The notes beneath the pieces were generated by a model. That model saw nothing but the letters and a program-made list of their open reading frames with translations, had not been told where the DNA came from and did no database searches. From Pseudomonas sp. QS1027 (GTDB lineage: Bacteria > Pseudomonadota > Gammaproteobacteria > Pseudomonadales > Pseudomonadaceae), in the NCBI RefSeq assembly GCF_002814235.1, contig NZ_PHSU01000026.1, forward strand, positions 28,684 through 92,683: a stretch of 64,000 bases of DNA, in the 5' to 3' direction. Numbering within the stretch: the stretch's first letter is position 1; each line of letters opens with the position of its first letter. This document shows positions 8,477 to 16,234 of this stretch, piece after piece. A program made the translations under genes and the position numbers.

Positions 8477-9271
8477 TCACTGATCCGCCTTGACGCTCTG
8501 GGTCTGCGGCGCACCGTTGACCCGCAGCAGCAATTCCTGGCCGCCGGCCAATGGCTCCGGTAGCGGCCAACGCATGGTTGCGCCCGGCAACACATAGCCC
8601 ATCAGCCCTTCGGCCAACGGCCGGGTCTGGCCGCCCTGTTTGACCGCCACATCGGTCAGCCGCGCGTGCACCGCGCCGCGGTTGCGAATCTCGAGGTAGG
8701 CACGCCCGCCCTGGCTCACCTTGCGCCAGCTCAGGTCCGCGACCCCGGCGCCTTTCGGGTCACGCGGGCGCGTCAGGTCCGGCTTGCTCCAGAGTCCCGC
8801 ACCGTAGGCGAACAATGGCACCGAGTAGCGCATCTGGAACTGGATCGCCGCCGCGGTCTTGCCGTCCGACTCGGGCCCGTTCGGCGCCTTCGCCGCCGGG
8901 ATCTCGTCGATGATGATGCGGTAGGCCTGTTCCTGGCCGGGGGGCACGTCGCGGGTGCGGGTCAGGCGCACCAACTGTTTCTGCCCCGGCTCGATCCGCG
9001 CCACCGGCGGGCTGCCGATCACGTCGCGCTGATTCTGGTACTGGTCGTCGAAACCGCTCTGGCTCCAGGCGAATACCCGCACCTGCAGATTGGCGGTTTC
9101 ATTGCCGCGATTCTCCAGCCACAGGGCACTGGCCTGTTGATCGGCCTCCAGCACCGGATCGATCGGCCAGATCAGGACCGAACTCGCCGCCTGAACCCTG
9201 GCCACACCCAGCAAAAGCACCGCCAGCAGTCCGTAACGCACGGCCGGCAAGCGCCGGGAGGCTGAACACAT
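8477..9271 (-). CDS. csuC: Periplasmic pilus chaperone (CsuC-like)
   Basis: A 264-residue periplasmic chaperone. Residues 1-28 are a signal peptide ending VQAA. The PapD-like first domain starts SSVLIWPIDPVLEADQQASA and contains the strand/hinge region LWLENRGNETANLQVRVFAW; the segment QMRYSVPLFAYG is the conserved core between the two immunoglobulin-like domains. It should cap SCPU subunits in the periplasm before delivery to the usher encoded just downstream. The ATG has AAGGAG eight bases upstream. It lies 35 bases after the last single-domain pilin. Confidence 0.92.
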   Translation of the reverse strand: MCSASRRLPAVRYGLLAVLLLGVARVQAASSVLIWPIDPVLEADQQASALWLENRGNETANLQVRVFAWSQSGFDDQYQNQRDVIGSPPVARIEPGQKQLVRLTRTRDVPPGQEQAYRIIIDEIPAAKAPNGPESDGKTAAAIQFQMRYSVPLFAYGAGLWSKPDLTRPRDPKGAGVADLSWRKVSQGGRAYLEIRNRGAVHARLTDVAVKQGGQTRPLAEGLMGYVLPGATMRWPLPEPLAGGQELLLRVNGAPQTQSVKADQ

Positions 9272-9306
9272 AGGCCAACTCCTTGTTGTTTCAATTAAAA
9301 CGCCCC

Positions 9307-9807
9307 CTACCAGGACAGCTGTACCTGCAGCACATCGCTGTAGGTCCCCGCCGGCTGATTACCCGGTAAAACCACCCGGCCGTAGATCGGCAGGCTGATG
9401 TTGTTCGCGTTGCCATAGGCCACGCTGATGCTCTGGCTGATACCCAGGCTCTGGCTCAGGCCGGCGTCGCTGAACAACTGATAAGCCACCTGGGCACTGC
9501 CGCTGTTGAGCTTCAGGTGCCGGCCGCTGCTGTTGTTCTGTCCGCCGTCGACGCTCATGCTCAAGGTCACCCCTGGTGTGCATTGCAATTGCACCCCGCC
9601 GGTCAAGGCGCTCGATACCGTGCTGGTGGACAACGCCGAGTAGCTGCCGTAGTTCAGGTTGCCGTAGTTGGAGCCGCCGCCCACCACCAGGCAACCGGCG
9701 ACAATACTGGCGCTGACCTGGAAGCTCGCGCTGGTCACCGCCGCCAGCGGCTGCGGCAGGCTGCTCGCGCAGGCCAGCAGCACCAGGGCGCATCCATGCC
9801 CGGCCAT
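9307..9807 (-). CDS. SCPU-domain pilus subunit (fifth pilin)
   Basis: A 166-residue secreted SCPU-domain protein. The signal peptide runs to about residue 23 (PLAAVTSA). The domain has the paired cysteines typical of these subunits (VAGCLVVGGG and LQCTPGV) and ends in AGTYSDVLQVQLSW, the pattern shared by every subunit in the locus. It lies five bases after the preceding pilin and 35 before the chaperone. It is a structural pilin or minor subunit of the Csu-like fibre; which position it takes cannot be read from sequence. Confidence 0.85.
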   Translation of the reverse strand: MAGHGCALVLLACASSLPQPLAAVTSASFQVSASIVAGCLVVGGGSNYGNLNYGSYSALSTSTVSSALTGGVQLQCTPGVTLSMSVDGGQNNSSGRHLKLNSGSAQVAYQLFSDAGLSQSLGISQSISVAYGNANNISLPIYGRVVLPGNQPAGTYSDVLQVQLSW

Positions 9808-9812
9808 CGCAC

Positions 9813-10346
9813 CTAGAAGCTCAGCTGTACGGCAATGGTGTCGGTATAGGTCCCCGCCGGCAGCCCGGGTTTACCCACCGCCCGGCCATAAAGACTGATG
9901 GTCTGGGCCGCCCCCGTGCTGGCCGCCAGGGGAATCACCCCGGTGCTCGTCAGCAGGTTGTTGTAGCCGGAGTCGGTGTAGAGGTCGTAGGGCACGAAAT
10001 TGGCCACCCCGTCGTACAGGGCCCGGCTGCCACCGGGGGACTGGCCGTCATGCAGGCCACCCTGGATGGTCACCGTCGGCGTGGTCCCGGACGAGCACTG
10101 GATCGACACCGCCCCGCCGCCAGCGGCCGTCAGTTGGGTGCCGGTATTGGTGAACAGGCTGGTGGTGGTGCCGAAATTCAGCGAACCGAAGTTCAGGCCG
10201 CTGCTGCCGGCGCCTCCGTTGACCAGGCAACTGCTGGTCAGGATCAGGGTCGAGCTGATCTGGCCGGTGACCGTGGTGGCGGCGTTGGCGCTGGTCATCA
10301 GCGTCAGGCCGAGCAATGACAAACCGAGTCGCGATACAAGCTGCAT
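9813..10346 (-). CDS. SCPU-domain pilus subunit (fourth pilin)
   Basis: A 177-residue secreted SCPU-domain protein with a signal peptide ending NAATTV near residue 24, a cysteine pair (SSCLVNGGAG and IQCSSGT), and the closing motif PAGTYTDTIAVQLSF. It sits between two similar genes, 19 bases after the third pilin and five before the fifth, inside the minus-strand pilus operon. The sequence is diverged from the others apart from the framework residues, suggesting a specialised minor subunit rather than a recent copy. Confidence 0.85.
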   Translation of the reverse strand: MQLVSRLGLSLLGLTLMTSANAATTVTGQISSTLILTSSCLVNGGAGSSGLNFGSLNFGTTTSLFTNTGTQLTAAGGGAVSIQCSSGTTPTVTIQGGLHDGQSPGGSRALYDGVANFVPYDLYTDSGYNNLLTSTGVIPLAASTGAAQTISLYGRAVGKPGLPAGTYTDTIAVQLSF

Positions 10347-10365
10347 GATGCTTTCCTCTGTTGAG

Positions 10366-10890
10366 TTACCAGTCCAACGTGACGGTCAGAAGGTCGCTAT
10401 AGACGCCCTCCGGCAGTGCATTGGTATTCGCGACCACGGCGCCATAGACCGGAATCGGTACCTGGGTGCCGTTGCCCACCGCGAAATTGCGTTGCTGACC
10501 GATGCTGTAGCTGTCGGTGCCGCCGGCATCGATGAACAGTCGGTAGGGAATGCTTTGCCGGCCATTGCTCAGGTAACGGGAGACACCGTCGCCGTTGCTG
10601 CCACCATCAATGGTCACGGTGAAGCCGGTGACCTGGGAATTGCAGGTCACCTGGAGATTGCTGCTGTTGCCTTGCAGGTTGGCGTTGAGCGGACGGTTCC
10701 AGGTCGGGCCCTGGCTGCCGAAGTCCAGGCGGGCGGCCATGCTCGCGCCAAGGGGAGTGGCGCGGCTCACCTCACAGGCGGAGGAAATCACCAGCCGGGC
10801 CTGGATTTGCCCGGTGATCGCCGCGTGGGCACTGTCGGCCAGAAAGAACAAGGTGCCGACAGCAATCAATGCGTGGTTGCCAGACTTCAT
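10366..10890 (-). CDS. SCPU-domain pilus subunit (third pilin)
   Basis: A 174-residue secreted SCPU-domain protein. The signal peptide ends SAHAA near residue 24. It shares long stretches with the first pilin of the locus (LDFGSQGPTWN, SRYLSNG, then IPYRL, and VPIPVYGAV), so the two are paralogs by duplication. It ends PEGVYSDLLTVTLDW. Likely a major or alternative shaft subunit. It lies 101 bases after the second pilin gene and 19 before the fourth. Confidence 0.87.
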   Translation of the reverse strand: MKSGNHALIAVGTLFFLADSAHAAITGQIQARLVISSACEVSRATPLGASMAARLDFGSQGPTWNRPLNANLQGNSSNLQVTCNSQVTGFTVTIDGGSNGDGVSRYLSNGRQSIPYRLFIDAGGTDSYSIGQQRNFAVGNGTQVPIPVYGAVVANTNALPEGVYSDLLTVTLDW

Positions 10891-10991
10891 ATGCCGATCC
10901 TAATTCCATCAGGATTGAACCTACTGGCCACCCACCCTGGGCGGCGTTCCCTTTCCTGCCGGATCCACCGACAGGTCCTGCATGAGCAGTG

Positions 10992-11516
10992 CTACCAGGT
11001 GACGGTCACCTTCACCACATCGGTATAACGGCTGACGCGCGGTATTTGCGCCAGTGGCTCGATTCGCCCATACAACGGCAACTCAACGGAGCCACTGTCG
11101 GGCACGGTGCCAGTGACGGGCTGATTGACCGGCAGCGCAATACGCCGCGCCGGATCACGGTAGAGTCGATAAGGAATGGTGCTGCCGGGATCGCTGCCGG
11201 CCAGATAGCGGACATCGCCGACACCGCCATGCTGGCCGCCGTCGATGCGCATTTGATAAGGGGTGTCGGGATTGCATTCCAGGCGCGGCAGGCGATGATT
11301 CGACAACGTGGCCCCCAGCGCCCCCGACGGGCCGTCGAGACGGGCGATATCGCCAAAATCCAGCACGCCGAGTTGCTCGATGCCCGAATCACGGGTCACG
11401 CCGACCAACTGGCAACCACGCTGCACATTGACTCGCACCTCCACCTGGAGTTGCGCGGCCAGTACCGGCACGCAGCACAGCGTGCTCAATATTGCCAAAA
11501 CAACAGATCCATTCAC
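10992..11516 (-). CDS. SCPU-domain pilus subunit (second pilin, most divergent)
   Basis: A 174-residue secreted protein with a signal peptide ending VLAAQ near residue 22 and a recognisable but divergent SCPU domain: QRGCQLVGV and RLECNPDTPYQM carry the cysteine pair, and the C-terminus SRYTDVVKVTVTW keeps the family ending. It contains two extra charged segments and has a more basic middle part than its neighbours. It follows a 243-base gap after the first pilin, so it may have its own promoter. Role in the pilus is unknown beyond family. Confidence 0.8.
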   Translation of the reverse strand: MNGSVVLAILSTLCCVPVLAAQLQVEVRVNVQRGCQLVGVTRDSGIEQLGVLDFGDIARLDGPSGALGATLSNHRLPRLECNPDTPYQMRIDGGQHGGVGDVRYLAGSDPGSTIPYRLYRDPARRIALPVNQPVTGTVPDSGSVELPLYGRIEPLAQIPRVSRYTDVVKVTVTW

Positions 11517-11638
11517 GGCCTCAATCCTTTTGAGGGATGGCTTGCTGAAATCAGGTTAGCAGTGAAGGAAAATGCGTCCAGCAAAGTAAGACATTTAGTA
11601 ACAATTCGTAGGCGTTTTCATACCTGATGATGTAAAGC

Positions 11639-11661
11639 TTACCCATGTTTCCACTGGGTAA
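11639..11661. repeat. Short inverted repeat between pilin genes
   Basis: TTACCCA and TGGGTAA form a perfect 7-base inverted repeat around a 9-base spacer, in the AT-richer gap between the first and second pilin genes. It could be an operator, an mRNA processing or attenuation hairpin that lowers expression of the distal genes, or chance. There is no T-run to make it a convincing terminator. Confidence 0.4.
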
Positions 11662-11759
11662 TCCTCTATCAACCGCATGATCCTGTTTCCGTGCCCCTTG
11701 AGAAGCCCACGTCCGGCAGCACACCGTCGGTATCGCCCAGGCGCATCGTGATTACGCGG

Positions 11760-12302
11760 TTACCAGTCCAGCGTAACGGTCAGGGTATCGCTGTAAGTCC
11801 CGGCTGGCAGGGCTCCCTGATTGGCCAAAACGGCGCCATAGACGGGAATGGGGATCTGCGTGCCGCTGCCCGCGGCAAAGGTATGTTGCTGACCGATGCG
11901 GTAGTTGTCGGTGCCGGCGGCGTCGACGGTGAGCCGGTAGGGAACGTTCCGGCTGCCGTTGCTCAAATAACGGGAAATGCCGTCGCCGTGGGTGCCGCCA
12001 TTGATACTCACGGTGAAGCTGGTGGGACCACTGGACGTGGCACCGCACGTCACCGCCAGGTTGCCGTTGCTGCTGTGCAGTTGGGCATTCAACGGAGCGT
12101 TCCAGGTCGGGCCCTGGCTACCGAAATCCAGCAGGCCCGAATTATTGCCAGCAGCCCCAGCGCCGATGGTGCCACTGGTGACCTGACAGCCGGCACTGAT
12201 AATCAACTGGGCCTGGATATGCCCGCTGACCGCTGCCTGCGCACTGTTGATCAGCAGGCAGGCAAGGCCGAAAACCGTCCCTGCGCGCTTGAGGTGTTTC
12301 AT
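11760..12302 (-). CDS. SCPU-domain pilus subunit (first pilin)
   Basis: A 180-residue secreted SCPU-domain protein, the first gene of the pilus locus. The signal peptide ends SAQAA near residue 24. Shared blocks with the third pilin (LDFGSQGPTWN, SRYLSNG, IPIPVYGAV, and the ending AGTYSDTLTVTLDW) show that the two arose by duplication. Being promoter-proximal it is the best candidate for the most abundant shaft subunit. A 243-base gap with a short inverted repeat separates it from the rest of the locus. Confidence 0.87.
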   Translation of the reverse strand: MKHLKRAGTVFGLACLLINSAQAAVSGHIQAQLIISAGCQVTSGTIGAGAAGNNSGLLDFGSQGPTWNAPLNAQLHSSNGNLAVTCGATSSGPTSFTVSINGGTHGDGISRYLSNGSRNVPYRLTVDAAGTDNYRIGQQHTFAAGSGTQIPIPVYGAVLANQGALPAGTYSDTLTVTLDW

Positions 12303-12536
12303 GGCTCGATACCACCAGGATTCAGGACGGTGTACAAACAGGGGCCTGGTCTGCGCCTGCGCCTGCGCCGGACGGCAGGTTTACAGGGCCCGGAACAAGG
12401 GACAACGCCCAAACCATAGAGTTTTCAAAGGCCTCATTCCTTTTGGATAGAGGTTGCCTTGATTGAAGCGTCACGGTAAAACTTGAAAGTGGTTAAAGAT
12501 TAATCGATATGGCGATATGCCTTCACGCCTTTTCTG

Positions 12537-13736
12537 ATGCATCTGACGAATGAACTCGATCTGGACTTTCATGCAAGGGGATCTTCTCCGTTGGCCGCTC
12601 TGCCTCCCCATCGCCCTGGCGTGAAATCCCGTTGGCCCGCCTTGCGCCGCTTTTTCGGCAAGGCTTTCGCCGGCAGGGGCAGCGTCGCACCGCCGTCCCA
12701 CGACGTGCACGAGTATTTCCACCGCAAAGCCAAGCATCAGGGCTACACCCTCAGCCTGAGCCAGCAGCGGGTCATCGAACGCATGGCGCAACAGGCCACT
12801 GCGTTGCTGTACAGCGCGCCCCAGGGCCGCCAGCGCAGCCTGTACCTGCACGGCGCGGTCGGACGTGGCAAGAGCTGGTTGCTGGACGGCTTTTTCCAGG
12901 CCGTGCCGATTGCCGAGAAGCAACGGGTGCACTTCCACGATTTCTTTACCCACCTGCACCAGGGCATGTTCCGCCACCGGGAAGCGCCGGATGCCCTGGG
13001 CCAGACCCTGGACGAACTGCTCAAGGACTGCCGGCTGCTGTGCTTCGACGAGTTCCATGTCCATGACATCGGCGATGCCATGCTCATCAATCGGCTGTTC
13101 AAGGCGCTGTTCCAGCGTGGCGTGCTGCTGTTGGTGACCTCCAATTACCCGCCCGAAGGCCTGCTGCCCAACCCGCTCTATCACGCCCGCTTCAAGCCGG
13201 TGATCGACCTGATCAACGCTCGCATGGAAGTCATGGAAGTCGGCGGCCCGCATGATTACCGCAGCCAGCCGCGCAGCCATGACCAACAGCAATTCACCCT
13301 GGGCCAGTACGTCTGGCCGGGCAGTCCGGCACAACGCCAGACCCTGCAATTACCGCAGCGCCAGGCCCAGGCCTTTGCCCTGCAGGTCGGCGCCCGGCAA
13401 CTGAAGGTGCGCCTGTGTAGCGAACACACCGTGCGTTTCGAGTTCGCCGACCTGTGCGACCAGCCCACGGCCGTGATGGACTACCTGGAACTGTGCCGAC
13501 GTTTCGACACCTGGATCGTCGATGAACTGCCCAGGCTGGAAGACTGCTCGATCGCGGCCCAGCAGCGCTTTATCAACCTGATCGACGTGCTCTACGACCA
13601 GGACAAGCGCCTGTTGCTGATCGGCGAACGGCCGCTGCGCGACAGCCTCGGCGGCAACGCCATCGACCTGGCACGCACCCGCAGCCGGCTGGGGCAACTG
13701 GTCGAAGTCGGGCCCGAGTCCCTCAACCCGGGCTGA
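12537..13736 (+). CDS. zapE: AFG1/ZapE-family ATPase
   Basis: A 399-residue P-loop ATPase of the AFG1/ZapE family. Walker A (HGAVGRGKSWLLDGF) lies near residues 105-120 and Walker B (LLCFDEFHVHD) near 165-175, with the family's TSNYPPEGL sensor region at about 200. ZapE modulates FtsZ rings; mitochondrial relatives act in protein quality control. The N-terminal 60 residues are a basic extension not typical of the standard ZapE. Pseudomonas genomes carry a canonical zapE elsewhere, so this may be a second paralog. It is divergent from the pilus operon and is followed by an LRR-kinase gene. Confidence 0.75.
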   Translation: MHLTNELDLDFHARGSSPLAALPPHRPGVKSRWPALRRFFGKAFAGRGSVAPPSHDVHEYFHRKAKHQGYTLSLSQQRVIERMAQQATALLYSAPQGRQRSLYLHGAVGRGKSWLLDGFFQAVPIAEKQRVHFHDFFTHLHQGMFRHREAPDALGQTLDELLKDCRLLCFDEFHVHDIGDAMLINRLFKALFQRGVLLLVTSNYPPEGLLPNPLYHARFKPVIDLINARMEVMEVGGPHDYRSQPRSHDQQQFTLGQYVWPGSPAQRQTLQLPQRQAQAFALQVGARQLKVRLCSEHTVRFEFADLCDQPTAVMDYLELCRRFDTWIVDELPRLEDCSIAAQQRFINLIDVLYDQDKRLLLIGERPLRDSLGGNAIDLARTRSRLGQLVEVGPESLNPG

Positions 13737-13835
13737 CACCCGCCCCGCACTCGCTCATCAGAGCGCCGTCGCTGAACAACATTGCTATCATGGCGATCTT
13801 TTTTCGATGATCGCGACGAGTACTCACGCCCGCTT

Positions 13836-15146
13836 ATGGATACCCTTGCCCAACTGCGCGCCGGTCAACTGACCGGTATCAAGCGACTCGACCTGTCCTG
13901 CGGGCTGACCGAGTTCCCCCGGGAAATTTTCCAGCTGGCCGACTCCCTGGAAATCCTCAACCTGAGCGGCAACGCCCTGAGCAGCCTGCCGGACGACCTG
14001 CATCGGCTGCCACACCTGCGCATCCTGTTCTGCTCGGACAACCAGTTCACCGAGTTGCCGGTGTGCCTGGGCCAGTGTGCCAAATTGAGCATGGTCGCCT
14101 TCAAGGCCAACCGTATCGAGCAGGTGCCGGCCGCCGCCCTGCCGCCCCTGCTGCGCTGGCTGATCCTGACCGACAATCGCATCACCGAGTTGCCGGAGGA
14201 GTTGGGGCGCCGGCCCCTGCTGCAGAAGCTCATGCTGGCGGGCAATCGCCTGCGTACCTTGCCCGCCAGCCTGGCGGACTGTCACCGGCTGGAGCTGATC
14301 CGCATCGCCGCCAACCAGCTGGACGAGCTGCCCGAGTGGCTGCTGACCCTGCCGAGCCTGGCCTGGATCGCCTATGCCGGTAACCCGAAGCTCGATCACA
14401 CCGGTGAAGTGCTGGTCGGCGACACCACGCCGAGCATCGACTGGAGCCAGCTGCAACTGGCCCAGCGCCTGGGCGAAGGCGCCTCGGGAGTGATCAGCCA
14501 GGCCCGCTGGAACCGTGCCGAGGCGCCGGCCTTGCCGGTGGCGGTCAAGCTGTACAAGGGCAGCATGACCAGCGACGGTTCGCCCCTGAATGAAATGAAT
14601 GCCTGCATCGCGGCGGGCCTGCATCCGAACCTGATCAAGGTCGAAGGGCGCATCGCCGGCCATCCCGATGCCCAGGCCGGCCTGGTGATGGAACTGATCG
14701 ATCCGCAGTTCGCCAATCTTGCCGCGCTGCCGAGTCTCGACTCGTGCAGCCGGGATGTGTACCAGGACGAGACCCGCTTCAGCCCCGGACAAGCCTTGCG
14801 CATGGCGCGCGGGATCGCCTCGGTGGGCGCGCACCTGCATCGCCTGGGGCTCTGCCATGGCGACCTGTACGCACACAATATTCTCTACAACGAAGCCGGA
14901 GACTGCCTGCTCGGGGATTTTGGCGCCGCGTCATTCCATGCACCGACCGACAGCCTGGAAACCCGCGCGCTGCAACGGATCGAGGTGCGTGCATTCGGGA
15001 TTCTGCTCGGCGAGTTGCTGGAGCGGATCGACGGGGAGATGGAGCCGCGCGTGCTTGAATCGCTCAAGGACCTGCAGCTGCGCTGCATCCAGCCGGATGT
15101 GCTGGCTCGCCCGGGGTTCGAGGCGATCTGCGCGGATTTGCTGTAG
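13836..15146 (+). CDS. Leucine-rich-repeat protein kinase fusion
   Basis: A 436-residue protein with about seven leucine-rich repeats in residues 15-190 (for example SLEILNLSGNALSSLPDDL) and a protein-kinase domain in about 205-436. The kinase has a glycine loop (LGEGASGV), the ATP-binding lysine in VAVKLYKG near 237, a catalytic loop HGDLYAHNIL near 340 and the metal-binding DFG near 360, so it looks active. There is no membrane segment or signal peptide, so it is cytoplasmic. The ATG at 13836 fits the start of the first repeat; an upstream TTG at 13782 would add 18 unrelated residues. Substrate is unknown. Confidence 0.85.
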   Translation: MDTLAQLRAGQLTGIKRLDLSCGLTEFPREIFQLADSLEILNLSGNALSSLPDDLHRLPHLRILFCSDNQFTELPVCLGQCAKLSMVAFKANRIEQVPAAALPPLLRWLILTDNRITELPEELGRRPLLQKLMLAGNRLRTLPASLADCHRLELIRIAANQLDELPEWLLTLPSLAWIAYAGNPKLDHTGEVLVGDTTPSIDWSQLQLAQRLGEGASGVISQARWNRAEAPALPVAVKLYKGSMTSDGSPLNEMNACIAAGLHPNLIKVEGRIAGHPDAQAGLVMELIDPQFANLAALPSLDSCSRDVYQDETRFSPGQALRMARGIASVGAHLHRLGLCHGDLYAHNILYNEAGDCLLGDFGAASFHAPTDSLETRALQRIEVRAFGILLGELLERIDGEMEPRVLESLKDLQLRCIQPDVLARPGFEAICADLL

Positions 15147-15191
15147 TAACAGCGAACAATCTCTGGAGACTGGCAGCGCCGCTCAGGCCGC

Positions 15192-15306
15192 CATCGCCAG
15201 CAAGCCGGCTCCTACAGGGCCGGGCTCGGCGATAGCTTGCGGTGAAACACGGACTTGCAGGAGCCGGCTTGCTGGCGATGAGGCCCTCGAAGCCGGCTCC
15301 TGCGGT
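15192..15306. repeat. REP doublet (REPIN-like inverted pair plus partial copy)
   Basis: A 21-base REP core (ATCGCCAGCAAGCCGGCTCC and one more base) at 15193-15213 is repeated as a perfect reverse complement at 15259-15279, and a partial third copy follows at 15289-15306. This is the usual Pseudomonas REP arrangement in an intergenic space, here between the convergent LRR-kinase and YebC-family genes. It can fold into a strong hairpin in either transcript and may act as terminator or mRNA stabiliser. Confidence 0.85.
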
Positions 15307-15315
15307 ACGCTGGGA

Positions 15316-16020
15316 TCAGCCCGCCAGGCCGACAAACATGTCTTGCACGTCGTCGTGGTTGTCCAGGCCTTCGAGGAAGGCTTCGACTTCAGCCATCTGC
15401 TCGTCGCTCAGGCCGCTGACCGGGTTCTTCGCCTGGTAACCCAGCTTGGCCGACAACACGGTGAAACCTTGCTCCGGCAGGGCTTTCTGCACCGCATCGA
15501 GATCGGTCGGCTCGGTGAGGAACAGGGTCGCGCCCTCTTCACCCGGCTCGAAATCCTGGGCGCCGGCTTCGATCGCCGCCATTTCCGGGTCCGCATCCGG
15601 GCTGTCCGGAGAGGCTTCGATCAGGCCGACATGGTTGAAGTCCCAGGACACCGAGCCCGACGCACCCAGTTGGCCCTTGCGGAACGCCACGCGGATTTCC
15701 GCGACGGTGCGGTTGATGTTGTCGGTGACGCATTCAACGATCAACGGCACCTGGTGCGGGGCGAAGCCTTCGTAGGTCACGCGGTGATACTGAACGGTTT
15801 CGCCCAGTTGGCCCGAGCCTTTCTTGATGGCGCGTTCCAGGGTCTCGCGGGGCATCGAGGCCTTTTTCGCCTGCTCGACCACCAGACGCAGGTGTGCGTT
15901 GGTGGAAACGTCCGCACCGTTGCGCGCGGCGATGGTGATTTCCTTGACCAGCTTGCCAAAAATCTTGCCCTTGGCGTTGGCCGCCGCTTCTTTGTGTTTA
16001 ACCTTCCACTGTGCGCCCAT
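15316..16020 (-). CDS. YebC/PmpR-family protein
   Basis: A 234-residue YebC-family protein (start MGAQWKVKHKEAAANAKGK, followed by IFGKLVKEITIAARNG and the long conserved core ECVTDNINRTVAEIRVAF). Members were described as DNA-binding regulators (PmpR) and more recently as ribosome-associated factors for difficult sequences. The N-terminus differs from classical YebC (MAGHSKWANI type), so this is the second Pseudomonas paralog, not the ruvC-linked one. A GAGAGAGTGAG stretch precedes the ATG. It stands alone, convergent with the LRR-kinase gene across REP repeats. Confidence 0.85.
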   Translation of the reverse strand: MGAQWKVKHKEAAANAKGKIFGKLVKEITIAARNGADVSTNAHLRLVVEQAKKASMPRETLERAIKKGSGQLGETVQYHRVTYEGFAPHQVPLIVECVTDNINRTVAEIRVAFRKGQLGASGSVSWDFNHVGLIEASPDSPDADPEMAAIEAGAQDFEPGEEGATLFLTEPTDLDAVQKALPEQGFTVLSAKLGYQAKNPVSGLSDEQMAEVEAFLEGLDNHDDVQDMFVGLAG

Positions 16021-16234
16021 TACTCACTCTCTCGATCAGAGGCGTCGTGACATTTATTGGCCGACGCTTTGCCGCCCAGTTTATACGGCCAGTCCCCGCC
16101 AATCGACCAAAACCTGACGAAGATTACGACTCTACCCTGATGTTCGTAGGCAATTTCCCAAACATCGTTTTGCGGTGTCCATGCGCCCACGGCTTTTCGT
16201 ACCCTCTGCCGCAAATCCGTGGAGAAGAGACGAA

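Noticed and set aside
12351..12368. Three tandem CTGCGC hexamers about 50 bases upstream of the first pilin, possible phase-variation tract
   Set aside because: Only three copies, non-coding, in a GC-rich context; too short to support slippage control.
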